NCBI GenBank assembly: GCA_963965975.1
Contig: OZ014420.1
Location: 6,288,001-6,352,000, forward strand
DNA from: Xestospongia bergquistia
Lineage: Eukaryota > Porifera > Demospongiae > Haplosclerida > Petrosiidae
DNA length: 64,000 bases
Direction: 5' to 3'
The first letter of the stretch is position 1. Each line of letters begins with the position of its first letter. Below the pieces are notes generated by a model. That model did no database searches and had not been told where the DNA came from. It worked only from the letters and a program-made list of their open reading frames with translations. The translations under genes and the position numbers were made by a program. Of this stretch, positions 35,301 through 45,628 are shown piece by piece.

Positions 35301-37820
35301 TTAATAATAAATTATTAATAATAATTTATGATAATTAAGATTTATGAGTTAGAAAAGTAAAAGGCAGAGTAAATCATATCATCATTGACCAATTGTTATG
35401 GTGAATGCATGTGTTTTACACCTAACTGCTTTACTTTACAACCTAAGGTAGATTTACACCCCTAAATCAAGAATAAGTTACACTCTGGTATACGATATTT
35501 ACACCCCATTTTTAACAGTGTAGTGGTACTCTTAGATATGTAACAAATGCAGTTATATCGTTAAAATTAAAATAATTTAGAACATACTTATATCATAATG
35601 TTAGCAAACAAACTCTTAACCACATTAACCAGCCTAGCACTGCAATTTATAGAGTCATGATTCATTGTAGGGTTACTTTGACCAAAATAGTTGCTTAATT
35701 TCAGTAACCACGTACTTTATTAATCATTTTAGTTAATTTTTAATGTATGTGTCGACCATTACCATGATGTATTTAAGAATTCTGAAGTGATCAGATCTAG
35801 TAATACCTTATATATTTCATACTAACATTTTAATATGTAGGACTTGCATCTGTGACCATTTCAACTCTGGAGAAGCAATATAATTTTGCCAGTACTGAGT
35901 CTGGTGTGTTGTTTGCAATATATGATGTAACAATTGCTGTTAGCATTATTTTTATCACCTACTTTGGTGGCAAGACTCACAAACCTCAATTTATAGGGAT
36001 ATCCATCATTATTGTAGCAATGGGAGCATTTGTCTTTGCTTTACCTCAGTTTATCTTTGGTACCTATGCTAGTGGTAATTTTAACTCTACTTTAACAGTT
36101 GACTTAGAAGAGTGTAGTGACATTAGAAATAACACTAATGAAGATTGTTCATCAGCTAACTATGGAGCGTACACAATATTCTTATTTGGGCGAGTTATTA
36201 TCGGTTATGCTCCAACCTTGACAATAGCTCCTGCATATCTTGATGAAATTATCTCCCCAAAATACATTAGTATTTATATTGGTATTTTTTCTATACCTAC
36301 AGTTGTAGGTCCTGCTATAGGGTTTGGTTTGGGAAGTGCCTTTCTTTCTTTCTATGTTGATCCTTGGATAAACACCTATTTAACACCAACAGATCCTACT
36401 TGGGTTGGAGCATGGTGGATAGGATATATTGTGATTGGAGTTCTCCTTCTTATTATAGCTATTCCATTCTTAATGTTTCCAAGATACTTACCAGATAGTT
36501 ATCTAGTACAACAAGAGAGAGCTAAAGAGATGGCTAAGGTTTACTCTAGTGATTATGTTAATGAGAACAATCTCACTATTGTTGTTAAAATGTTTCCAGT
36601 ACATATAAAGAGACTACTTCTTAATCCATCATTTATATTAGTATCATTTGGATTAGCATTTTCAATACTTGTCAGAGATGGAGTAGTTGGTTTTGGAGCT
36701 AAGTATTTTGAAACAATGTTTGATCTAACAGCTACAACAAGTGGACTACTATCTGGAGGACTAGCTATAACGTGTGCAGGTATGTTAATAGGATGATTTT
36801 GATTATAATATTAAAATTTCTGGCAGTTATGGGTGTTTTAACTGGATCACTTATTATTCACCTTTGTAAGTTAAATGGCAGACAAGCAGGTGCTATTCTT
36901 TGGGTGGCTCTACTCCTGTGTATACCAACTACATTTCTTTATTTCTTAAAATGTCCTTCTCCTCAAATAGCTGGTATTACTGTACCTTATGCAGATGGGT
37001 AGGTAATAATATTATATGATATATTATTAATTTATCTTTTTAGATCTCAAAATGGTCAAGATAGTAGTATTTGTGCACAACAATGTGAATGTACATCAAA
37101 TTTGTTTGAGCCAGTCTGTGGAGCTGATGATCTGACTTACTTCTCTCCTTGTCGAGCTGGTTGTTTGAGAACTTTTACTAAAGATGAAGTAAGTTATGAT
37201 ATAGAAACGAAATGGCAAATTTTATTATTATCTTAAAGGAATATCATTTCAACAATTGTACATGTGTCATGGAGTCATTTGTTAATAGTACTAGTGTTAA
37301 CAAGAATATTTTTGCTAATGCTGTGAATGGAAATTGTGACAGCAACTGTAACAAATTATGGATTTATTTTGTGTTTTTGGGATTTCTTATATACTTACTA
37401 TTAGTTATACATATTTCCAATCTCTATGCAACACTAAGGTTAGTTATCATTATTTGTAATTATTGGTAATTACATTAGTGACATTATAGGGTTGTGTCTG
37501 ATGAACAACGCCACTTAGCATTGGGTGTCCAAGCATTTATTTACAGAACATTTGGATCTATACCTGGCCGTGTTCTGTTTGGAGTAATGTTTGATGTTTC
37601 ATGCATTACTTTTAACTATGAATGTGGTATCCGTGGTAACTGCTGGATTTATGATAACAGCAAACTAAGTCTTTATACCTTTTCTCTTGCTTTTCCTTGT
37701 GTTGTTATTGCATTTATTCTGTTCTTATTCCATTGGATACTCTATCCTAAACAGCATGCATCTGATGAGGTAGCAGAGTCTACTGTCTATGTTAATACCA
37801 ACAAACAACAATCCAGTTAA
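29336..37820 (+). CDS. SLCO: SLCO/OATP transporter 6 (type A, unit 2), transposon in intron 1
   Basis: Six exons (29336-29645, 35841-36779, 36827-36998, 37044-37188, 37239-37438, 37490-37820) encode 698 aa. Exon 1 is MAKSDTSSDN...YFFGCGPCHPQWLQIF. Intron 1 is 6.2 kb because a 5.6-kb DNA transposon is inserted; the paralogous introns are about 0.6 kb. Splice sites and frame remain intact. Exon 2 lacks two codons around GRVIIGYAPT, where the paralogues have GRVILGIGYAPT, and has SFYVDPW for SVYVDPW. The gene is a mosaic: exon 2 resembles transporter 8 (EKQYNF, STLTVDL) while exons 3-6 are identical to transporter 4. Whether it is correctly spliced across the insertion cannot be told from DNA. 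Confidence 0.87.
30265..32080 (-). CDS. transposon-encoded SAM-domain protein
   Basis: This is a multi-exon gene on the minus strand of the element. The N-terminal exon (31805-32060) encodes a SAM domain: VLEDLSADELSLFL, FQSYSIDGETFLSMSD, LKEVAEKIPDRVKLKKII. Next come exons with FLRTEEALATGQITRRVRTEII (about 31420-31690), a basic region KLRDRFKFLRCPS...SPKRQKTSK (31200-31350), KDRSLATIQSLTSS (31020-31200), WPTWEKRIIAYSRLEF (about 30760-30955) and a C-terminal exon ending FGLEDSQ (30265-30520). SAM domains mediate protein-protein or RNA binding; the role in transposition is unknown. Exon borders are approximate, and a TAA after KSASL near 30757 may mean the copy is damaged or an intron was misjudged. 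Confidence 0.65.
32087..32098. promoter_or_regulatory. NRF1-type palindrome in the transposon's bidirectional promoter
   Basis: TGCGCATGCGCA, a perfect 12-bp palindrome, lies between the divergent SAM gene and the transposase start at 32167. It matches the NRF1 consensus, as does the site before RPS8. It probably drives both transposon genes; this is inference. Confidence 0.5.
32167..35262 (+). pseudogene. broken zinc-finger + DDE-type transposase
   Basis: The first exon (32167-32767) starts MDPGNIKVCPLCSFMV and carries C2H2-like fingers (C..C..H...H, twice). Downstream exons hold the transposase core: MGHNSDDGIIRDYCD, YYDDLEVRNPLGSKRIIHKLG, VLGNLPPLFRSK, WGTLCLVPADNLASNILGGF, CRHCLAL, DVMHDVLEG, TPKIHYVVHMPRLILELGPL and MRF-ES-KH-like residues. 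A C-terminal domain follows (34942-35262). The order resembles Tnp2/DUF4218-type transposases. The copy is dead: in-frame TGA codons stand at about 32909 and 33746-33748, both explainable as CGA to TGA changes, and a T-run near 33290 is one base off frame. Conserved Asp residues of DDE catalysis cannot be assigned with certainty. Confidence 0.8.
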
Positions 37821-38388
37821 TACCAGCAATTAGAAGATTGAAGTTGAAGAATGAAATATTTTTTCTTTGTAATAATAATATTTTAGAAAGCAAAGGTCTC
37901 AAGAATTTTATGACTTCATATTTCATATTTAAAATCTTGTTTTTTATAACACAATATTATAGGATTATTTCATATAAGAGTTGAAACAAATGTTGTACAA
38001 TTACATTTATACTAGAAGTAGGTTGACTCTATAATGATATATTATCCTTTGACACAGTTTACAAATTAAAATATAATTAATTTATATATACATGTAGAGC
38101 CTCAGCTCTTGTCCCTTTAATAATGGTCACATTCAAATAATCCATCAAGAAGCTGTACAGTCATAAATAAAAATACCAATTCTAAACGTTCAAGCTGTAT
38201 ATTGTTGATAGACTGATATATTTGATGTAATAATTATGAAACTGTTCTTAAAAGTCAATTAAAGTCAAACTTTGCAAGATCTAATACTATCACAGTACTA
38301 TAATAGTTCCATTGTTACTAAATAGCAATGAATGCAATTACGATTAGGCGGGTTTTGCTTTGCGATTTAATTTTGAAATTAACAATTT

Positions 38389-40965
38389 ATGATGGGTGAA
38401 TCTGAAGTAGTAGTCATCAATGATGGAGCTGATCCGGGGAAAGACTTACCTAGCACGTCTGACAATGGTGTTCCTCCTGATCTGTTGAAGACATACTATT
38501 GTGGTTGTGGACCTTGTCATCCAAAATGGCTGAACATTTTTGCTAACAAAAAATTCTTCACATTTTTGTTATGTATGTATACACTATATGAAGGAGCACT
38601 AGTCACAGGTTAGTAGAAGTATTATTTCATTAATAACTACATCTAGTTCACTTGTCTATAGTATATGATTTGATAGATGTAGTACAACAATGTTCTTTCT
38701 CTCTCAAACAGGACTAACTTCAGTGATTATATCAACTGTAGAAGTACGATATAAATTTAGCAGTATTGCTGCAGGTCTTATGACAAGTTCATTTGACTTA
38801 TCTGTTGTCATTAGTGTCATATTTATAACTTACTTTGCTGGTAAAAGTCACAAACCTAGATGGATTGGCATCAGTATGATAATAATGGGTATTGGAGCAT
38901 TAGTGTTTGCATCACCACAATTCCTGTTTGGGAGATATGAAATTGGTGTGGAAACAAGTTCTTTAAATGAAGCCTGCCAAGAGAGAAATGAGACTCTAGA
39001 TGACTGCACACCTGCCAATTATGCTGCTTATACTATCTTCATTATTGGACAGATTCTTCTTGGAATTGGTTCAGCACCTACTTATACAGTCGCTGCAGCT
39101 TATCTTGATGAAATAGTTCATCCAAAATATATCTCAGTATATATTGGTGTCTATAATTTACCCTCAATTATTGGACCAGCATTAGGATTTGGGCTGGGTA
39201 GTGTTTTTCTCTCCATCTATGTTGATCCATGGATTGAAACAAATTTAACAGAGACTGATCCTGGCTGGGTTGGTGCATGGTGGATAGGGTATGTATTTGT
39301 GGGTATACTTACTCTTCTTCTTGCTATTCCATTTCTAATGTTTCCAAGATATTTACCTGATAGTTACCTCATACGACAAGAGAGAGCTAAAGAAATGGCT
39401 AAGATATATTCTAGTAATAACGCTAATGAAGATAATTTGACAATTATCATTAAAATGTTTCCAGTTCATATTAAGAGATTACTTCTTAATCCATCATTCA
39501 TGTTTGGGTCATTTGCATTGGCAGTTTTGTTTTTTGTTAAAGATGGTTTTATATCCTTTGGACCTAAACTTGTTGAAGTTCAATTTGGACTGACTGCCTT
39601 CACAGCAGGTTTAATAGCTGGAGGAATTGCTATCACTAGTGCAGGTATAAAATCATAAATTTGGTAATTTGAACATAAAATGAATTATTGTCTTTTTTAT
39701 TACACAGTTTTTGGTTGTATTACTGGAGCCGCATGTCTCTATCTGTGTAAACTGAAAGGAAGAAAAGTTGTTGCTTTGTTTTGGATTGTGATTTTGATAT
39801 CTATACCAACTTCAACTACATTTCTACTACATTGTAATACTCAAAATGTGGCTGGTATTTCAGTGCCTTATGCAGATGGGTATGTTCAATGTCAAGAGTC
39901 ATATTTTATTTGCATTGTCCATACTATACTAAGATGGGTTTATCAAAAGATCCCAGTTGTGACTGGAACTATAAATGATTTCACTATTGTGAATATATAT
40001 TTTTCCCATTAAGTTCTCAAGATGGTGAGGACAGTAGCGCTTGTGCACAACAATGTGAATGTACATCAAAGTTGTTTGAGCCAGTCTGTGGAGCTGATGA
40101 CCTGACTTACTTCTCTCCTTGTCGAGCAGGATGTATGAAAAGATTGGGAAGTGATGGAGTGAGTACCAGTTGTGCATATAGATCAATTAACTTTTATTAT
40201 ATGTCAATTTCATATTCTTCTTTTATTAATTATAGGAATATATTTTTGGAAACTGTACTTGTGTGTCAGAGTCATTGGAAAATTCTACTTTATTTTATGC
40301 CTCTGGCTCCACTACTAGTAGCATTCTTTATAACAACAGTACTGCTACAGAGGGAATATGCCCAGTCAATTGTAATTATAAATTGGCCTTTTTCATACTC
40401 ATAACAGCTGGATTTATCTACCTTCTCTTTATCATTGAAGTCCCCTATTACTACTTTACTCTGAGGTAAGTTATAAAGTTGTACACAGTCCTCACTCAGC
40501 AAGAAGTAAAACCATCTCAAGCTTGCATGTATTACACATGTCTATTCTATGTCTGTGAGAGTTTATTGAATTGGCAATTGTATAGTGACAATATACTGTA
40601 CAGAGAGTCCCTTTAGTAACAATAATTTAAATATTTTTTCTATCTCTTATAGAGTGGTTTCTGATGAACAGCGTCATCTAGCTCTGGGACTCCAGTCAGC
40701 CATTTATAGGATCTTTGGTGCAGTACCTGGTCCTCTTGTTTTTGGTGCCATAATTGACTTGACTTGCATCAAGTGGCAATATGAATGTGGTCGTCGTGGT
40801 AACTGTTGGATCTATGATAACAAAAAACTTGGTTTGAATGGTCTTGCACTGACATTACCATGTGCAATACTTACTTTCATTTTGTTTTTTTTCTCATGGC
40901 TAACATATCCAAAGAAACAGAAGCAACAAAATATTACAGAGGAGCAAGAAATGACTGAAATATAA
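38389..40965 (+). CDS. SLCO: SLCO/OATP transporter 7 (type B, unit 2)
   Basis: Six exons (38389-38608, 38712-39644, 39708-39879, 40014-40158, 40236-40465, 40653-40965) encode 670 aa. Exon 1 is identical to transporter 5 (MMGESEVVVINDGADPGK). Exon 2 is identical or nearly so in its first half but shares variants with transporter 9 near its 3' end (GYVFVG, KRLLLNPS). Unique changes include SSNNANEDN for SSKYANEDN and LTAFTAGLIAGGIAITSAG. Exon 5 has one extra codon (YNNSTATEG). The signature, Kazal loop and tail match type B. Confidence 0.93.
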
Positions 40966-41214
40966 TTGATAATTTTATTTAATATGCATTATATTTTTGT
41001 ATCTTCTTCAGATTTAAATTTGCTCTTGGTATATTTTATTTTATATAAAATTTAAAAATAAAAATAATAATGTATTTAAATTATAATTTGCATATATAAA
41101 TATATACTTTCACTCCAAACTTATCATCACTTTTTTGTACAATAACTATTTTCTTAAATCTAAGAATCTTCACACAATAAAGCTAATTTCTTTACAAATC
41201 ATAGTGTTGTCTGC

Positions 41215-41657
41215 ATAATTTACACTCTGACCAGTTGAGAGATGTCAATTTGATCTTACACTGTACTACTAAATTTTAGGATTGTGTTTTCATTGCACCT
41301 AATACTTCCTGAGTTACTCTGTTCATCCAGGTACGTCCACGAGGAAACCATCCTTCCATAAAGCCAAAATGACCTCCATGTTGAACTACTACTAACATTG
41401 TATTAGAATTAGCCTCAAACTCAGCCACTGGTAAAGCTAAGACAAAAAGAGATTGTTAGTATAAATGTAAAGGTATAGAATGGAATGCTTACTTTCAGGT
41501 GGTACAAAAGGATTATTAGCACCAGAGATACTAATCAATGCTGTTTTGATTTGATCAATTTTACATAATTACTAGCTTTAGTGTAATACTCTTCGACACT
41601 ACTGTAGCCAAAGACAGGTATTGTAACAGCATTGTCAAACTCTGTACGTGTTGAGCT
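41215..41657 (-). pseudogene. truncated ABHD3-like hydrolase fragment (unit 2)
   Basis: This is the same fragment as in unit 1, matching the last exons of the hydrolase at 48442-50123. It keeps the gttcatccag segment that unit 1 has lost, so unit 2 is closer to the original scar. It ends at the same junction (GTTGAGCTTTT). Confidence 0.87.
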
Positions 41658-41963
41658 TTTAGATCTACATCAAGTGCTTTTCTGTTTGGAGTAATGTTTG
41701 ATGTTTCATGTATTACTTTTAACTATGAACGTGGTGTCTATGGTAACTGCTGGATTTATGATAACAACAAACTAAGTCTTTATACCTTTTCTCTTGCTTT
41801 TCCTTGTGTTGTTATTGCATTTATTATTTTCTTATTCCATTGGATACTTTATCCTAAACAGATAATGACTATTGTCAAGGAATCTACAATCATTGGAAAT
41901 AAAGATAGCCAGAGTACTAATGGTGAGATTCTGAACAATGAAAATGATAGCAACAAAGAATAA
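41658..41963 (+). pseudogene. orphan SLCO exon 6 fragment (unit 2)
   Basis: Exon 6 sequence starts within TTTAGATCT and is open to the stop (MFDVSCITFNYERG, YGNCWIYD, KQIMTIVKEST). Compared with intact genes, the conserved Cys of YECG is Arg (YERG) and the first third of the exon is missing. It is unlikely to be translated, as no other exon precedes it. Confidence 0.87.
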
Positions 41964-42184
41964 AACACTTTTAGTAACATAAAGGAGACAATGACCTATT
42001 TTTAAATCTACTATTATATTTAATTGGAAGTATTAATTTTAGTTTAATTTAATTTAGTTCAGTGTTTATTGCGGTTTTTTGAAAAATATTTTTGAAGTAC
42101 GTTTATTGAATGATTTTATTGGGTGTGTGTGGATTCCATAACATGAGAATCCTAAAAAGGTCATCATTTTTAATTGCTCCAAAG

Positions 42185-45044
42185 ATGGCTAAAAGTGACA
42201 CTAGCAGTGATAATACTGACTCTGATTATTCTCTGACATCAAATCATATAGTAATAGTGTCACATTCTGTTTTCATATCTAGACCATGGCAAGCTGAGGA
42301 AGAAAGGGTTAACTCTATAACTGAAACGACTAAAGAAGATCTAGAAAGCATTCCAGAAGTTCTGCCTGAACTGAAGAAGACATATTTCTTTGGTTGTGGT
42401 CCTTGTCATCCACAATGGCTGCAGATCTTTGCTAGCAAGAAATTTTTCACTTTAATATTATGTTTTTCCACTTTACTACAAGGAGCCATTGTCTCAGGTA
42501 AACCTTGTATCTAACTATTGTATCTAAATAAAAAAGTACTTTTGATCAGACAAAATTATATCTATATACATGTACGTATGCTTAATTCCATTCGGCTATC
42601 CATCTTTGCCCTTACATGTAAACTAGTTTATAAGAAGCTCTTAATAGGGTGGTTGTAAAAAGTATTCATATTGCAGTTTGCAGTTAATAGTTATCTTCTG
42701 GCTAGCCAAGGTATACGTATAGATTAAATAATACGCATAGTGGTACTCTTAGATATGTAACAAATGCAGTTATATCGCTAAATATAAAATAATTTAGAAC
42801 ATACTTATATCATAATGTTAGCAAACAAACTCTTAACCACATTAACCAGCCTAGCACTGCAATTTATAGAGTCATGATTCATTGTAGGGTTACTTTAACC
42901 AAAATAGTTGCTTAATTTCAGTAACCACGTACTTTATTAATCATTTTAGTTAATTTTTAATGTATGTGTCGACCATTACCATGATGTATTTAAGAATTCT
43001 GAAGTGATCAGATCTAGTAATACCTTATATATTTCATACTAACATTTTAATATGTAGGACTTGCACCTGTGACCATTTCAACTCTGGAGAAGCAATATAA
43101 TTTTGCCAGTACTGAGTCTGGTGTGTTGTTTGGAATATATGATGCAACAATTGCTGTTAGCATTATTTTTATCACCTACTTTGGTGGCAAGACTCACAAA
43201 CCTCGATTCATAGGGATATCCATCATTATTGTAGCAATGGGAGCATTTGTCTTTGCTTTACCTCAGTTTATCTTTGGTACCTATGCTAGTGGTAATTTTA
43301 ACTCTACTTTAACAGTTGACTTAGAAGAGTGTAGTGACATTAGAAATAACACTAATGAAGACTGTTCATCAGCTAACTATGGAGCTTACACAATATTCTT
43401 ATTTGGGCGAGTTATTCTTGGTATTGGTTATGCTCCAACCTTGACAATAGCTCCTGCATATCTTGATGAAATTATCTCCCCAAAATACATTAGTATTTAT
43501 ATTGGTATTTTTTCTATACCTACAGTTGTAGGTCCTGCTATAGGGTTTGGTTTGGGAAGTGCCTTTCTTTCTGTCTATGTTGATCCTTGGATAAACACCT
43601 ATTTAACACCAACAGATCCTACTTGGGTTGGAGCATGGTGGATAGGATATATTGTGATTGGAGTTCTCCTTCTTATTATAGCTATTCCATTCTTAATGTT
43701 TCCAAGATACTTACCAGATAGTTATCTAGTACAACAAGAGAGAGCTAAAGAGATGGCTAAGGTTTACTCTAGTGATTATGTTAATGAGAACAATCTCACT
43801 ATTGTTGTTAAAATGTTTCCAGTACATATAAAGAGACTACTTCTTAATCCATCATTTATATTAGTATCATTTGGATTAGCATTTTCAATACTTGTCAGAG
43901 ATGGAGTAGTTGGTTTTGGAGCTAAGTATTTTGAAACAATGTTTGATCTAACAGCTACAACAAGTGGACTACTATCTGGAGGACTAGCTATAACATGTGC
44001 AGGTATGTTAATAGGATGATTTTGATTATAATATTGAAATTTCTGGCAGTTATGGGTGTTTTAACTGGATCACTTATTATTCACCTTTGTAAGTTAAATG
44101 GCAGACAAGCAGGTGCTATTCTTTGGGTGGCTCTACTCCTGTGTATACCAACTACATTTCTTTATTTCTTAAAATGTCCTTCTCTTCAAGTAGCTGGTAT
44201 AACTGTACCTTATGCAGATGGGTAGGTAATAAATATTATATGATATATTATTAAGTTATCTGTTTAGATCTCAAAATGGTCAAGATAGTAGTATTTGTGC
44301 ACAACAATGTGAATGCACATCAAATTTGTTTGAGCCAGTCTGTGGAGCTGATGATCTGACTTACTTCTCTCCTTGTCGAGCTGGATGTTTGAGAACTTTT
44401 ACTAAAGATGAAGTAAGTTATGATATAGAAACGAAATGGCAAATTTTATTATTATCTTAAAGGAATATCATTTCAACAATTGTACATGTGTCATGGAGTC
44501 GTTTGTTAATAGTACTAGTGTCAACAATAATATTCTTGCTAATGCTTTGAATGGAAATTGTGATACCAACTGTAACAAATTATGGATTTATTTTGTGTTT
44601 TTGGGATTTTTTATATACTTACTATTAGTTATACATATTCCCAATCTCTATGCAACACTAAGGTTAGTTATCATTATTTGTAATTATTGGTAATTACATT
44701 AGTGACATTATAGGGTTGTGTCTGATGAACAACGCCACTTAGCATTGGGTGTCCAAGCATTTATTTACAGAACATTTGGATCTATACCTGGTGGTGTTCT
44801 GTTTGGAGTAATGTTTGATGTTTCATGCATTACTTTTAACTATGAATGTGGTATCCGTGGTAACTGCTGGATTTATGATAACAATAAACTAGGTCTTTAT
44901 ACCTTTTCTCTTGTTTTTCCTTGTGTTGTTATTGCATTTATTCTGTTCTTATTCCATTGGATACTCTATCCTAAACAGCATGCATCTGATGAGGTAGCAG
45001 AGTCTACTGTCTATGTTAACACCAACAAACAACAATCCAGTTAA
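42185..45044 (+). CDS. SLCO: SLCO/OATP transporter 8 (type A, unit 3)
   Basis: Six exons (42185-42497, 43058-44002, 44050-44221, 44268-44412, 44463-44662, 44714-45044) encode 701 aa. It is close to transporters 4 and 6; diagnostic differences are SDYSLTS in exon 1, FGIYDATIAV in exon 2, PSLQVAGITV in exon 3 and FGSIPGGVLFG in exon 6 (R to G). Intron 1 preserves the uninterrupted site of the transposon found in transporter 6. Signature and Kazal loop are intact. Confidence 0.93.
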
Positions 45045-45628
45045 TACCAGCAATTAGAAGATTGAAGTTGAAGAATGAAATTTTTTTTCTTTGTAACAAT
45101 AATATTTTAGAAAGCAAATGTCTCAAGAATTTTATGACTTCATATTTTATATTTAAAATGTTGTTTTTTATAACACAATATTACATAATAGATAGGATTA
45201 TTTTATATAAGAGTTGAAACAAATGTTACTAAAGTAACTAAATATGGAGGGTTTATTTATTATTTGGTTAGAGGTTGGTTGGCTCTATAATATGTTATCC
45301 TTTAACACAGTTTACAAAAATATAATTAATTTATACATGTAGAGTTTTAGTTCTTGTCTCTTTAGTAATGGTCACATACAAAATGAGCAATCAGGAAGCT
45401 GGGGAGTCATAAATGAAAATAACAATTCTAAAACTTCAAATTGAAGGTATTATATAGATAGACTGATATGTTTGATGTAATAATTATGAAACTGTTCTTA
45501 AAAGTCAATGTATATCATTAAAACTCAAACTTTATCAACTTTTATAGTACATAGTACATAGTACTCCATTGTTGTTAATTAACAATGAATGCAATTATTT
45601 GTAGGTTGGGTTTCCATTTTTAGGTCTT
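45045..45628. other. intergenic spacer, unit 3
   Basis: Related to 24769-25336 and 37821-38388 but clearly diverged, with small indels. No gene was seen. Confidence 0.6.

Larger units (their letters stand above)
29888..35520. mobile_element. 5.6-kb CMC/Mirage-like DNA transposon
   Basis: The ends are inverted repeats: left CACTGTTAAAACAAGGGTGTA, right (reverse complement) CACTGTTAAAAATGGGGTGTA. The target duplication is TA (29886-29887 and 35521-35522). The paralogous intron of transporter 8 has the empty site (acgcatagtggtac at about 42733), which defines both borders exactly. Subterminal GTGTAAAT/ATTTACAC words recur at both ends. Inside are two divergent genes: a minus-strand SAM-domain protein and a plus-strand zinc-finger/DDE-type transposase. 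CACTG termini, a TA duplication and a transposase resembling Tnp2/DUF4218-type proteins point to the CACTA-Mirage-Chapaev (CMC) group. Superfamily placement is inference. Confidence 0.92.
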
